Below are positions 13,621-25,902 of a stretch of DNA of 64,000 bases, one piece after another. Position 1 is the stretch's first letter, and the number at the start of each line of letters is the position of its first letter. The notes under the pieces were generated by a model. It searched no databases, was not told where the DNA came from, and saw only the letters and a list, made by a program, of their open reading frames with translations. This stretch comes from Euwallacea fornicatus (taxonomy: Eukaryota > Arthropoda > Insecta > Coleoptera > Curculionidae), in the NCBI RefSeq assembly GCF_040115645.1, contig NC_089542.1, forward strand, positions 558,001 through 622,000, read 5' to 3'. A program made the position numbers and the translations under genes.

Positions 13621-13734
13621 TTCATACGGGAACTTGCCTCAGGCGCCACGGAAATGTTCTCTTTTCGATGCTCCAAGTAAAACGTACCATCATTCGCTGT
13701 ACACTGCCACCAAGTGAGGCTTCGGAACATGCGC

Positions 13735-13781
13735 AGAGCGCCAGTGTCCTTATAAGGACTTTTCTATTTCACTGGCGCTCT
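13735..13781. repeat. Nested inverted repeat
   Basis: The outer arms AGAGCGCCAGTG (13,735-13,746) and CACTGGCGCTCT (13,770-13,781) are exact reverse complements. Inside them GTCCTTATAAGGAC (13,746-13,759) is a perfect 14-bp palindrome. The whole forms a compact cruciform-capable structure of 47 bp. Function unknown. Confidence 0.85.
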
Positions 13782-15778
13782 CAGAATGCAGTCGTAATGG
13801 ACCAAGAAGACTTCGGACGTTACGTTTGACACCGTACATGTTGTCCTTTCAGGATTTGGACAAAAACTGCGCGATTGTAACGCACCTATACATTAGAGCT
13901 AAAGCGCAATTCAAATAGCTATGAAAAGCCCATTTCAATCCATGCAGGCTTCGATTCAATTGCAAGACATAGATAGGTGAAATGAAATGACACTGACGTA
14001 GAACTATTACATGGAGAGAAAAAAAATGGTCTTTTATCAGTACCGGTGAACTCTGATGAATAGAGAGACAATTTTGCAACGAACTATCCATCAACCAACT
14101 AGGCGATTGTTTTTGCGGGCCGCGGGCCCTTTCATGCCCGTAAAACAATAAGCAAATTTGCGGAAAAATCTACAACTGCGTCGGCCTGCGGACGTTATAT
14201 GAAGTCTGGCTCAATGCGAGGTCATAAATAACGAGATTTGAATAATAAATGACGGGGTCATTATGAAACCTGTTATCAGGACAACGTGACGGTTTTTGCA
14301 AAGGATCGCAAGTTCGGGAAGGGCAGTAAAAAATCAATTTTTGGGCCCGAAAATGGCGGCAAAGGGGGCATGCGCGGGCCCCCGGCTCTTTTTAAATTGT
14401 GGCGCTACTGGATGGTCGTTCGTTCGTTTTATCTACACGCACACTTTCACAAAGACAATTTGAAAAGCGAAATAAATTAGGTAATTAAAAGAGCGGGAGC
14501 AAAATAGGCCTAATTAGTGATAAAGACTGGAAAATTGCCCTGCATAGTTTCTGGTGTCGTATGCGCCTATACGAAAATGGCTGCAGGGAAATGGAGAAAA
14601 ATAAAAGTTGAGTAATGACGCTGACGTTTGAATGGCATGGTACCAGGGGTGAGGGTTAAGACGTGCGTCCGCGAAGTCCGGCATTTTGAATTGCGAAGGC
14701 CGATGGGTTTCGGGCCTCCTCCTCTGCTGCTTTTCGGCATCGGTCACGTGTCGCCGGCCGATTCCCAAGATTGACGCGCTATTCTGAATGAAGAGCTCCG
14801 GATAGTTTCCCAAAAAAAGATAAAAGAATTATTGTTTATGGCCGTAATTTCCCGCTGTGTATGCGTTAATTTTTCTCCGCACAGCAACAAAAATTTCCAA
14901 AACAGGCTCCTGCCCCCCATAAATCTAACACGTAATTTAAATTAACAATCGTAATGGAAGGCAGAGGAGGCAGGCAGAGCATGGACAAACTTTTGTTATT
15001 TAGAAACTTCTCTGAATTGTTTTCCTAGCCGACGTTTCCTGCAAATTATTTAGAATTTATTTAACTCGCTTTATTTTAGGGCTGCTTTTGTTTTATTTAG
15101 GTCCGCCTCGGCCCGAGGTTTCAACAGAAAATACAAATGAAAATTTTAAGTTTCGAGAGTAATTTGCTTTAATTTAACTTTTCGGTCGGCCGCGTTATTT
15201 TAATAGAACAATGCCGGCCACGGCGCGCTTTTCGGCCCTTGGAATTAGATTTTGGTCTTTTGACGCGTTTCCTAGCTTAGATAATGGCACAAAGGAAATC
15301 ATCCATGTATTCGTTTTATTTCCCTTTGAGGCAATTGAATGTGAGATAACTGAAAAAGAGGCGTTAACGCGAAACATTTTCATATCCAGCGGAATCATTC
15401 GACAATTCCGATCCCGCCAATATCCGAAGCGAATTGGACATTTCAAGTTGGCGAATCGTCGGCGCTCACACGAAATATCTTTGAGGATAATGTGACCCGA
15501 TGGCGAGACTCGGGCTTCCGTTGCCTCGGGGTCGTAGCTCCCATTGGGGCCCGGTCTCACGCATCAACACCCGCACCAAGCCTGGAGAAGTCTCCGACAG
15601 CCTCGTGCTAGAGTAGAAAAGAGCGTCTCTATTTCGGATCTCCATTCAATCCATGCCGAGGCCGGGGTCGGCCTCATAGAGTCTCGAATCTCCATGTTGT
15701 TCACGTCTTAAACTATCTATTTTTAAACGTCGCGCTTACACAACGATCCCGTCCCCTTTGCCCCTTGCGACTACTTTA
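13782..15778. other. Non-coding stretch with GC-richer patches
   Basis: GC-rich words occur near 14,115-14,130 and 14,350-14,390. Open frames at 13,849-14,148 and 14,514-14,813 (both minus) lack recognisable domains. CpG-rich DNA begins near 15,190 and runs into the candidate coding relic. Confidence 0.45.
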
Positions 15779-16507
15779 TTAGAGCATTTCCACACTTTCT
15801 TTTAGCATTTTCTTAACTGTCGTCCATGCACGCTCGTAAAGGCTTCCCTCGCGCCCTGGAGGCTCTATTGGAGATGAGGGCACGAGAACGCAGGGCTTTT
15901 GCGGAAAGAAGGAAGACTCTCTAGAGCTACCGAGATCGCGATAGTGTTTATTACCTTCATTGGGATGCGTATGTTTCGACCGTGGGCCAGGTCCCCGAGG
16001 GCGACGGCAATACCGGCCAAGTCGCACATTCAAGCAATATTTAACGAAGAATTGCGAAGCGAACGGGGAAATGGCCCTGAAGGTTGTCGTTGAAAATTGG
16101 ATAATCTGCACTAAAACGGCAAAGAGAACGCGGTGAGAGCGGATAGACAAATCTGGAGACTTGAGAGTGTTCGACGTCGTGAAGCATGTGCACTCGGGAA
16201 CCTGCGGGAAGTCGCTCCGTCCAAAAATGGGAAAGTCTTCATCCATCATTCCACACGTGGACTTTTGCTCGCATTTAAAAACCACCATGAACGTAATCTT
16301 TTTCCCAATTTCCTCAACCATCTGCATAATTCCGTCACCATTCGAGCCCAAGACCCCGTTAAATTTCAGTTTCTGTGCCAGAGTACCGTCAGCGGCAGAA
16401 AAACACCGATGCGGCTCGTGTGCGAAATCTCTCTGGTAGCCTCGATCGATTTTCGACTCGGCTACGCCCCGTACAAAAACTTTCGATATCATCCATCGAA
16501 GTGGCAT
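15779..16507 (-). CDS. Unrecognised open frame, possible gene relic
   Basis: An ATG-started frame of about 242 codons, the longest open frame in the window. I do not recognise the protein. It lies in GC-richer DNA where long frames arise more easily, and a 162-codon frame overlaps it on the other strand, so coding is not established. In its favour, residues near position 56-75 (LGSNGDGIMQMVEEIGKKI) resemble translations of two other loci on the same strand: LDMNNHGMKQIIEEIKEKI at 18.1 kb and SMNNHKIKQTIEE at 62.7 kb. The other two are broken by stops. I see no signal peptide and no splice-bounded structure. It may be a decaying member of a small duplicated family, or a repeat that happens to be open. 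Confidence 0.25.
   Translation of the reverse strand: MPLRWMISKVFVRGVAESKIDRGYQRDFAHEPHRCFSAADGTLAQKLKFNGVLGSNGDGIMQMVEEIGKKITFMVVFKCEQKSTCGMMDEDFPIFGRSDFPQVPECTCFTTSNTLKSPDLSIRSHRVLFAVLVQIIQFSTTTFRAISPFASQFFVKYCLNVRLGRYCRRPRGPGPRSKHTHPNEGNKHYRDLGSSRESSFFPQKPCVLVPSSPIEPPGREGSLYERAWTTVKKMLKESVEML
16299..16353 (-). repeat. Three-copy motif, copy A
   Basis: About 55 bases matching 18,119-18,175 and 62,664-62,722 in the same orientation. Similarity to the 18.1-kb copy extends further left at a lower level (shared GCTCGCATYT at about 16,267). It lies inside the 15,779-16,507 frame. Confidence 0.6.
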
Positions 16508-17690
16508 TTCTTGCACTTGATCGGCAAATGTGCACGTCCCTCATTCGCGTGCTCTCAACCGCCGAAGAAATCATTCAGGTGCATGCTGTGGACTGGTCGA
16601 ATTTCGGCCAGAATTCGGTAATAGCGATTCGAACGAAAACGGGGAACAATGGCCAATAAAGCCACGTGACGATCGCAAACAAAGAAAGCCGCCTTTTGCG
16701 CCGCCCCAAATTTTTGAGACGCCGCGTGTCCTCCACCGTACGCATTGCCCGGAGGAGAGAGGAAAATCAATAGCAAAAAGCGTGCTCGAAATGCGAATTT
16801 CACCAAACAACGCACAACCTACCTCTCTTTTTTGGAGCATGCTTGAAGTAACTGGACGAAACGTCCGACGGAACGTCCTTAAGATGTCACCACTATACAT
16901 GACGTCACAAACTTGACCAACACTCCCGGACACCGTGGATATATCAGTGCGGTTCAAACAACATTGAAGAATCAATCGTTACATTTGTAAACAGGGTTGT
17001 CACGTCTCCCCCTACCAAACCCCCGGTCCCATTTGGTTATTGGCTCATTGATTGAGTATTATTGTTTTGGAATGCGCGTTTTTAAAACTCTGAACAAACA
17101 TGCATGCATATAACGTTCACGTGCCACCCGCCCCGGTGACGTATTGCCTTTGCTTTTGTTTTTTTTTTGGTTTTTTTTTTGGTCGGGAAAGTTTTTCGAA
17201 TACACGTCCGGTTTGGCCGTTGCCCGTTGTTTCAGCTGATCTCCCGTATGGTTACGGTAATTATTATTGACCGTTTGTGAACGGAGGCTTTCCGGTGTTT
17301 CGATCCAATAAAATTTCATTGAACGCTTATTTCCACTTTTGTCTCTGTCGGTTTTCAGATAGATGAGGCTTTTGTGCCGAGCTATGGAGCTACGGCTGAA
17401 CATTTCTATAGAGAGATGGCATTAGTGCCGGATTCGGGGTTAATTTTTCTGATTTTGACAAATGCGGTGCCAGAATGGGTTTCTTTTCGTACCTAGTTGC
17501 GCAACGGAGGCAGGTACCTTCGGTCGAGGGCTCGACCGACAATGGCGACCCGCGACGACGATGGCCGGGGGTGCGGGGGACATGTTAAATATGCCGAGAT
17601 TCGAGTCGATTCCTCGTCGTTCCGGCACCGTTCACGGCAGAATCAGAAAATGATCACGTGTGAAATTCGTCAAATTGCCGTTTTATGCGA
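16508..17690. other. GC-richer non-coding stretch
   Basis: Overlapping frames on both strands at 16,530-16,975 look like compositional artefacts. A double T-run (about 17,156-17,170 and 17,171-17,180, split by GG) gives poly-A on the minus strand without an AATAAA in the expected position. Confidence 0.45.
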
Positions 17691-17699
17691 CTCGTGTCA

Positions 17700-17940
17700 T
17701 GGTGCGAGACATCGCCTGGCTTAGCCCGCAGAAATCCGACTCGTTGCACAAAACCGTGCATTTCCTAATTGATACACGAAAAGCTATTTTCTTATATTAA
17801 ACTGGTAGAATCTGACGACTCCTTACGCAATCATAGCTGGTACCTTCGCTTCGCCTATTGCGTAGAGGCCCGAGTCGTTGCACAAAACTATGCATTTCTC
17901 AACTGGTTACATAATAAGGATTTTAACGGATAAAGTTGCG
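17700..17940. repeat. Tandem duplication, about 134-bp unit
   Basis: TCGTTGCACAAAAC at 17,741 recurs at 17,875, a 134-base offset. Similarity spans from the ATCGCCT/TTCGCCT word through GTGCATTTC/ATGCATTTC to CTATTTTC/AGGATTTT. The copies differ at many positions, so the duplication is old. Confidence 0.7.
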
Positions 17941-18118
17941 TTTTTTTTTTGCACGCAAACTGGCCAATAAACGGTTTTCATTCCGTAGCTGGGACACGTG
18001 ATGGGGCAAAGTACGTCCGTTTCGTTGTTATGAACGTCCGAAAATTTCAAGAATTTTAACGGGAGAATTAGAGTGGGAGCAAATGGGGACGGGTGGCTCG
18101 CATCTCAAGTCCAAATCA

Positions 18119-18175
18119 AATTTTTTCCTTAATTTCTTCGATTATCTGCTTCATTCCGTGGTTATTCATGTCCAA
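18119..18175 (-). repeat. Three-copy motif, copy B
   Basis: Matches 16,299-16,353 and, more closely, 62,664-62,722 (the shared core includes GTGGTTATTCATG). Read on the minus strand it would encode LDMNNHGMKQIIEEIKEKI, with stops just before and after, so it is not an intact gene. Confidence 0.65.
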
Positions 18176-19500
18176 TTGCATTTGCTATCTATAAATTTCC
18201 ATTTCGTAACTATGTTCAATACGCCTGATGAAGCGGATGTTTATTTTCCCCCTTTTCCATGTTATGGGGGACGCTAAGAGTCACAAAGCTAACTGCGAAC
18301 GACATTCACTCTTCATAATTTTTTAACTTCACTAAATTTTCTGTTCAAACGCGAACGTTCGGTTTTTCCCGAAAATCTTCATCGACTATTCTTCACCTTT
18401 CCCCCAACCTACCCGTTTCCCCGTCTTGCGGGGCCCTTGACCGCCCTACAAAGGACACCGTTTGCGCTCTCCGCCATTTTAAACCCTTCAAGGAAAAACC
18501 ACGATTATTACCTCACACCACAGCCGAAGTTCGGGGCGTTATCGATGGTTCGTGCCCGAACACTGGGTGGCCTAATCCAGGTAGATCCCCGGCCATCAGA
18601 TTGTGATTTGTATTCCGAAACTGCCTACGAGTGAATCGTTCGATCCAAAAAATATATACGACCGGATTTTAGAGGTGGGATAGAACCATTTAAAAGCAAA
18701 TTTACCAATAAATCGCCATTACGCCTAGGTCAGGTAGCATAGGCAGAGGGCTTTAACGAAATTGGTTTGATAGGCACAGAGAAAGGGATTCACCTATGAT
18801 TAAAAAGGTTGAACTTTATCAGCGGAGGCCTTAAAAAAAGTCCTCTTTTTGTAAGGTAGTAGTTTTTTTGTTTTTTTTGCGTTTTTATTTAACGACCTTT
18901 CAAACTAATCGAAGTAAATCCGTGTTATTCAGAACAAGCTCAACAAGTATTTCAGGTACAATCAGCAAATTCCAATTTCCGCAATAAAATTCTTTGTTCA
19001 GATCCACGTTCTTGATTAACGAAGCCACTAGAGGCCGTCGTTATCCAATAAGTAGAAGAAGAGATTTATATCGCCCTGACAAAACCACTTTTCCGGATGA
19101 ACGAGATTAATAAGAGAATCGCCCGGTATTAATGGCTCTATTCTATCTTAGAGCGAATTATCGCCCATTATTCTCTCTTAAGAGGCAGCTCTGGATTTTA
19201 CAAATGAATGGCCGTCGCTCTACCCCATTCGAAGTGTATTGTCATTTGATGGGATGGTTTTTTTCCCTTTCGGTATTCAGCGGAAGGAGGGATTTATCGG
19301 CTTTTCTTCGTGAAATTATAATTGCAGCTTCACGTTTTGCGGGATATTTATGCGGCAGTCCGTTCCTGTAAATTTCCGTTTTAGATTTTCAGATCGAATG
19401 AGATTTACGTCGAACGGAAGTCTTAATCTTCCACCAGACTCTCGCGCAACAGTCGTTTCGTTAAATTGGCAAAGTGCTGGAACCTCGAAGGGCACGAAGA
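18176..19500. other. Non-coding stretch
   Basis: No gene supported. AT-rich with T-runs near 18,860-18,885. Confidence 0.5.
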
Positions 19501-19507
19501 TAGGTGC

Positions 19508-19548
19508 GACGATAACGATGATGATGACGACGACGATGATGACGATCT
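19508..19548. repeat. GAT/GAC trinucleotide tract
   Basis: Imperfect (GAY)n. On the minus strand it reads as a serine run inside a 99-codon frame (19,423-19,722). The run is explained by the microsatellite and is not evidence of a gene. Confidence 0.85.
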
Positions 19549-19604
19549 TCGTCGCAGAAATTTCGTTATAGCGACAAATGGTGATGTAACGTCAGGATGT
19601 AAAT

Positions 19605-19934
19605 TTGGAAGGTAGCACGTGCAGACACGTAGCACGAGAGAAGAGATGTCAAGTTGAACGGAAAGAAACGAGATGGAAACGGAACGGAAAAAATACTCTT
19701 GAATCGTATTGTTTAGTATCAATCAAACGACTATACACGGCTTTATTAATGTGGTTGATATTTGACATTGCTTTTAAGCATACTGACAGCCTATTTTGCA
19801 ATTTAATGCACATAGAAAATGGACAATGTTCACATATTGATAGTCTGTGTCATGGAAAATTGCAGTTTAATGTCTTGTTTCTTTAATTAGTAACTAGGGC
19901 GAGTTCGCTAAATAAAGCCTTATAAAAAAAAAAA
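19605..19934 (+). pseudogene. Possible retroposed 3' end
   Basis: A frame of about 93 codons (no ATG at its nominal start) stops at 19,886. AATAAA follows at 19,911-19,916 and an 11-A tract at 19,924-19,934, the spacing of a polyadenylated transcript copied back into DNA. The encoded peptide has one hydrophobic stretch (around LYTALLMWLIFDIAF). I do not recognise it and cannot identify a target duplication, so a chance A-tract remains possible. Confidence 0.25.
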
Positions 19935-22780
19935 GACACAAAAACAATAAAAATCCTAAATTTACGTACATATATGGCCGGTGCCTTTAATAATCCGAGT
20001 TTTTTAAATATACCCCCGAAGCTATCCCTCACAGGCATTCCATTGGTTATTTCCTCCGCTCGTTCCTATAGTAAAAAACCTTATTAATTTTCGAAGCTCC
20101 ATGATCAATGTGCCTTTGCCCGGACATGGCATCATATAATATCATACCTAAAAATTTTACAAAATTTCTTTTTTCACTGCAAGTCCGCGTTTATCGGCAT
20201 TTTGTAAGTTTCTTCCATCTGTTGGAGATGGACCATCGAACGTTTTCTCGTCGTTGAGCATAAGACGTCGCTTAGGCCAAAAGTGAAGGAGAATCGTCAG
20301 AACCGCTCACTCTGCCCAGCACGCACCTCCTGCAGATTGGTGGGAACTATGATGTCTGAAAAACTTAAACTGTGCCAGTCTGGATATGAAAGGGGGTAGC
20401 AATGGACATATGACCAGTTATAACGCTTCAATCAGTCATACGAAACTTCATCAGTAAGCATTTCCACGGGCAAAATAAAAATGTAATCCCGTGCATTCAT
20501 TTCGGTTTTTACACGATAAGTTCATCCATTCATCCATATTCATTAACCTCCAGTTGTTTCCCGATGCAAATCTTTGTAGGTTGCTGTTAGAATCGATGAA
20601 AGTCTGCTCGTTCACTATTTCCACTTATTCCCTTCTCCATGTATCCATGACTTTTAGTTAGCAAATCCTTGTCTGCACTTCAGTTTCGACACTATATTAT
20701 CTTCCGTGTTTTTTAAGGTCCAACTGAATCTCGTTGTGGTTGTTGCGGAAGATGATGGATGACTCGTCGGTCACACTCTGGTGAATATTCGTCGAATGTA
20801 AAAAAAGTTTGGAAGTTTTGCCTTGAAAACCTAAACATTTCTGTAAATAGAGGAGTTCTCTGTGAATTTCCGGTCATCTTGAGAATTTGAAGAATTCCTA
20901 TTTTCCCCGAATTTCTGCAAATCATGTATTGTTCTCCCAATATTCCCAGGTTTGCCTTATTCATTTAATATATCTGAAAGCACAGATTTTTCCAGGCAAT
21001 TGTTCTAATTTTCCTCTTCTCTCTATAATTAATTGTCCATTAATTATCAATTAAACTTTCAAATGCAGAGGTTTAACTTATAATTTCGAACTTCATCCGA
21101 GGATACGGGGTGCATTCCAAAACACATTTGATAGTACTACAGATTTTCTTGACCCGTACGGCCCTTTTTCAACTTTTTTGGACATGTAATATTCTCCATA
21201 AATTTCTCGACGATTCGAGACTTTGAAGTAGGTACCTATTTTCTCGTAAGTTCATTTTTTTGAAAATTCAGATCTTTAACAATAACAACGTTTCCATTTG
21301 GCCAGGTAGTAATGGGAGTTGCACAACGTTCTTCTACCCGTGTCTCTCGAAATGGGATCGAATCAGAACACTTGTAACGAATGTCGGTTCTATGAAAAAC
21401 ATTTCGAAGAAACTCCTCGGAGGTTTAGAGATTTTAATTGTTCCCTAAAAAATTCTACGTATTTCAGTAATAACGGAGACTAGTGACCGATCGTTCCGGA
21501 TTTCGGACCGATGAACACTCTTCTACGGACTTCCAATGTGCGGTCCCGATAGGTGCAGATCCGCTTAGAGTTTGGTCCAAGTATGCTTTCGATGTTCTCA
21601 CCCGAATTGCCATCTTCGCCAATTCAGTCTGACGATGCTGACTGTTGCAAAATACATAATATCATCGTCTAAAAGTCTCCATTGTTCACAATTCTCGAAC
21701 ATTCTCCTCATGTGCCAGTGAAAGCAGAAGTGAAGTGCGTATGTGGGTTGAATTTCATCCCTTACAGCCCTGTCATCGAAAATCCTGCCCGTTTGGCGGG
21801 GTGTAACCGCAAATATTTCTTGTTGGACAAACTATTCCCGAACCCTAATGAGGAATAATTTTTCTAGATCGGTTTTAGCATACTTTTTAAAGTTCGTAAA
21901 CGCGGTTTCCAGTTTGTTTAAACAGCGGTCCGAGTATTAAATTACTCTCATATTTTTTACGCCAGCAGCGTCCGGCAAAGCTGACCGTTTAAAAAATACG
22001 CACAACGGACGGGAGAAAGAGAAAGAGAGAGATAAAAGCCCCGAACTGAAAGGCGTGGCCGGTGAGCTTTTCATTGGCCGAAAACTCCGAAAAATTGTTC
22101 GCAACTCCCTCTGGAGGAGAAACTGGCCAGGGCAAACATTATTTTTGAATGCCCGTAAATTTGTGGGTTAGAATAAATATTTTCGGAAGAGTAAAATGTT
22201 AAGGACTTTTCATTATGCCCCGGAATATAAAGTTTTAAGGCTATTATGCCCGGACCTATTAGCATAAAGGAATATTTCAGTTAATTGGTGCCGTCACCGC
22301 TCCGGACTCCGGGATATATCAGGAAATGCCTCGAGTTATGGCGGTTTTATGCAAAGCCGGCCGGCTTTTCTGTAAAATTACCCTCAGCGGTGCTTTTTGT
22401 TTGCTGTTTTCCGTCCTGAAATGCATTTAAAGAAATTACCCTCAACAACTTTAGTTACATAAAGCATCCAGTGGGCAAATTCCAATTCAGGCGAAAAGCT
22501 CTGGATTCACGGACCGAGGAAGTACGCCTGAATCGGGAGAGCTGGAACAAGGAAAAGTATATAATGTGCCTCGAGACTGAGGCAAATTTGTAAATTCCGC
22601 GGCGAAGGTTGCTGTCTGATCGCAGGGAAATCAATTCAATTTCGGACCCGAACTACCTCGAACCAGACTAACAATGATTAACTGGTTCCACGATGTTAGA
22701 CAAAAGTTGAAATTGATTTATCGATATCCAAAGCAGCGCTTATCCATATTCTCAATTTGGACAAAATAAGAATGGTGGCC
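19935..22780. other. Non-coding stretch
   Basis: A TACGGGGTG word at 21,104-21,112 resembles the transposon termini listed elsewhere but has no partner. A GA-rich tract lies at 22,013-22,036. No gene supported. Confidence 0.5.
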
Positions 22781-23189
22781 CTTCAACACGGCCGCTTCGC
22801 GTGATTTGTTCCCCGCAAGAGGGAAGATATGGCTCTTCTCGAAGTCGCCTCAGAGTCACGACGGTATTTGGTGTGAGCTGCACAAGTTATGGTTGAGCAC
22901 GGGAATGATTTACGGTTCCTCGAGACCTGGCCGAATTTGCGCGCCAGAGGAACTGAGACCAACGATGAGCGAACCTTCCAAAGAATTACCAAATCGAACG
23001 TCCTGCTGCTTGTAGGGAACGAATCGAACTTCTCAATTCACATCCGGCGGGGGCGCTCATCGAAGCGGATATGCGGTACCGATCGTAGCTCGGCTTCGAA
23101 CGCGACCGAGACACGATGTGCGGTGGAGGGGCTGCGCAGTTACGTGACGCGCCGACCTGTACTCGAAGCGCCGATGAGGTGAAAAGTAC

Positions 23190-23270
23190 CTCTATTTCTT
23201 CGTCAATCGTTATCCACGGCGGCGCCCCTTGCGCTCCGGCTAAATATGACTTGAACGTCTCGAAGTCAAG
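23190..23270 (-). CDS. Candidate 27-codon internal exon
   Basis: On the minus strand a long pyrimidine-rich stretch ending in GCGCAG (plus-strand 23,271-23,300) precedes an 81-base open block that ends in GAG followed by GTACTT. The block starts LDFETFKSYLAGAQGAPPW and continues ITIDEEIE; its length is a multiple of three. The same frame also stays open on both sides (a 111-codon frame, 22,986-23,321), so frame alone does not prove an exon. The start loosely resembles EF-hand-type helices, but I would not assign a family. Confidence 0.25.
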
Positions 23271-24140
23271 CTGCGCATGTGTGAGGGGAGGGCGATGGGA
23301 GATTTGTTTAATGACGTGCAACAGGTGTGAACGAGCGTAAAAACTTAAAAATTAAATTTAAAAGATGCCGGTAAGGGGGCAGACCTACCAAGGATCGCAC
23401 TTTCGTCGGCATATGGCTCCTGTCCGGAAACACGCATTTCGGTCCGGATCGGCCTCGGCCAGAGAACGAACTTGAAAACATCGGATGAAAATACAAGGCA
23501 ACAAATACAATTAATTGGAATATTTCAATGAATATTTTAGGTAGGTCATTGCCATTGGAACAAAATACAACAAAATATTTTAATTCAAATTTAAAATTAT
23601 TTTATTAGGGTAGCGAAAGTGTGTCGTCAACCCCGACCGAAAAACAAACCAGGCCATTTAAAAACCGATTATACCCGCAAATAAATTAAATAAAATAATT
23701 CACTTTTTGAACGTCATTAATCATACAAAAAGCAAAACAAACGATAAACGCAACTCGATAGCGTAAAAATGAAAGTTTGGGTATTGATTGGTCGGTCGTT
23801 GCTGGCGTATTAAATTGCGTATTATTTACCTATTGTTCGTGTTGGCGAGTAAATGGAAAAAAGGTGAATACAGAAAAAAAAACCGTCGAAAAACGAAGTG
23901 CAACACGTGAGCGATTAACTGTTGAATATTGCCTACAAATTGATTTACAAACCACAAATCAAACATTTATAATTGCTGCCCTCAGTTATGAAAAGGCCGC
24001 GCCTTATTTAACTTAATACCGTAAGGGCACATTATACCCGTTCCGATTGGGAGCAATCGTGAGATGTAACTTGATGGGTGCGATTAGAAAACGACTTTCG
24101 TTAATCCGCGTCGGAATAACTTATCATGCGGGTCGAAAAA

Positions 24141-24164
24141 CTGGAACTAACCCGAATTGACCTG
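24141..24164 (+). repeat. CCYGAACTAA decamer site 1
   Basis: Two degenerate units, GAACTAACCC and GAATTGACCT. See also 24,402, 54,203 and 63,422. Confidence 0.6.
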
Positions 24165-24401
24165 TTCCATCCTTCAACCAAACGTGGTGGGTACGTCGCG
24201 CACCGACCGCAGGTTATCAATGTTGGCGCGTTGTCCGACCTTCAGGGCGCGGGACACGCCCTAAGTTGCCTTGGCCCCTGCGAGACTTAAGGACTACGGA
24301 GCACACCCACTAAAACCATCCCCACACTTAACCCAAGGATGCCACCTGTGGTCCGCGACCACCGTTAACTTCGGGCGGGGGACGGCTACGTCGTAGCCCG
24401 C

Positions 24402-24435
24402 ACCAACCCGAACTATACTGAACTAACCTGAACTG
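24402..24435 (+). repeat. CCYGAACTAA decamer site 2
   Basis: Three consecutive 10-base units: ACCAACCCGA, ACTATACTGA and ACTAACCTGA, then ACTGG. Confidence 0.7.
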
Positions 24436-25211
24436 GCCAGTACACTTTCACTTGGGGTGGAGAAAGCCCTTTAAGATTCCGATCCTTTGAACATGCACAT
24501 ACACGTTCATCTTTGCTTGGTTAATATAATATTATTAATGACACAATCGGCCACATAATTAGGCAGGTAACAAACATTGTTAAAATCGCTTCAAAACCTG
24601 GAATTTTTTCCTTGGAACGTTCGAGCACCCATTTATGGGACCTAAGAGTGACAGAACGAATGAATAATAAACGCCTTTTTATTACGTTTTATGCACCCTG
24701 CACTGTGCGTAAAACAGCCTTTATGACACGTTTATGGATGCTGGAGAATTAGCATTAGAAATTTCAATTCAAGCGTGTCTAAACACTTTGACAAATTCAT
24801 AACTCTCCTTGACACTTGAAAGTGGCAATTAGTTAATGCATTTGTAATAACACATTTCGTGTAATATTCGTTTATAAGAGCGTTCAAAAGCATTGCGCCT
24901 TACAGAACACTCCTGTTGCGCGTAGTATTTTGCGCACGCCATTCGCGCAGGTTTTAATAACCTTCTTATGGGCTTATTACGTAAACGCGATATTATATTA
25001 CCACACAGCGCAATTGCTTCGGGGATCTGAATTGGGCAGAGCATCGAGACAATGAGGATTGCGCTATGTAGGCATTAAAAAACGGTCAGTGATCTGACAA
25101 CAGTGCATCTTGGCATTTGCCGATTTTTCTAAGAGCCATGGAAGCCGTTCAAAATCTAATTCCGGCCAGCAACGCGTGATGTTAAACTCACCCTCTTTCC
25201 TTGGGACGCCG

Positions 25212-25234
25212 ATCCTGGGGGAGAACCCCAGGAT
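25212..25234. other. Short perfect hairpin
   Basis: A 9-bp stem ATCCTGGGG/CCCCAGGAT with a 5-base loop GAGAA. On the minus strand a GTGAGT 5' splice-site consensus follows at about 25,182-25,187, so an alternative reading of the same bases is exon-intron junction sequence. Confidence 0.7.
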
Positions 25235-25902
25235 AATTTGTAAATTAAACATGGAAGCTTCCACAAATATTTATCAGATAAGTAAGACCCATTTTGTTTG
25301 AATTTATCTCACATACCGACGTTAAATTTCTATATTCTTTTTTATTCGTACACACTTTATCCTAATCAACGTTTGCTGGATCAAATAGTGCATTTTCGTG
25401 TCTTCGTATTTTTCAAAGACGCATAAAAACCGGCGAGTAAACCGCTTCTCATAGTAAGACTCCGAAAACGAATATTTGTCAGCTGTTTAACTGTCATGGA
25501 AATATTCCTTTCTCGCAAAGGCGCGGGAAAATGTCATTTTCCGGGCGCCTAATGAAATTCAGTCTAACGACGAAGAGCACATCGTTCATACACGTCCCGA
25601 AAAACGGTCACCAGTTTGTTTCGGGACAGCGCTATTGCTCTTTTTACGAGTGCGCACCAACGTGTCGTACTAGAGTTTCATCGCGGTTTTTAAATTTGCC
25701 CCTCAGAAATTTCCAAATTCGAGCAAATACAGGAAGACATTCAGCAATTTATTGAATTGTCACATTGCAATAATTGAATTATTGCTAAGCCGCGACGCGA
25801 GTGTAAATGCCACCTTAGTCTTTCTCAAACTGTTTGCACGTTGCAGCCACCGAAATCGCTAAAATAGTTAACTTTACATGTAAAATTTTCGGGCTAATGT
25901 AA

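Larger units (their letters stand above)
23271..25207. other. Non-coding stretch
   Basis: Holds two sites of the AACCYGAACT decamer (24,141-24,164 and 24,402-24,435) and a 15-base imperfect palindrome GGCTACGTCGTAGCC near 24,384. No gene supported. Confidence 0.45.

Noticed and set aside
16133..16621. 162-codon plus-strand ORF
   Set aside because: Overlaps the longer minus-strand frame in a stop-poor region; no motif, and no support from the related loci in this frame.
19423..19722. Serine-rich minus-strand protein
   Set aside because: The serine run is simply the GAY microsatellite; the remainder has no motif.
22783..23182. Overlapping plus-strand ORFs opposite the candidate exon
   Set aside because: No splice signals or recognisable protein; shadows of a GC-rich segment.
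25212..25234. Bacterial-type terminator hairpin
   Set aside because: No following T-run and the context is eukaryotic.
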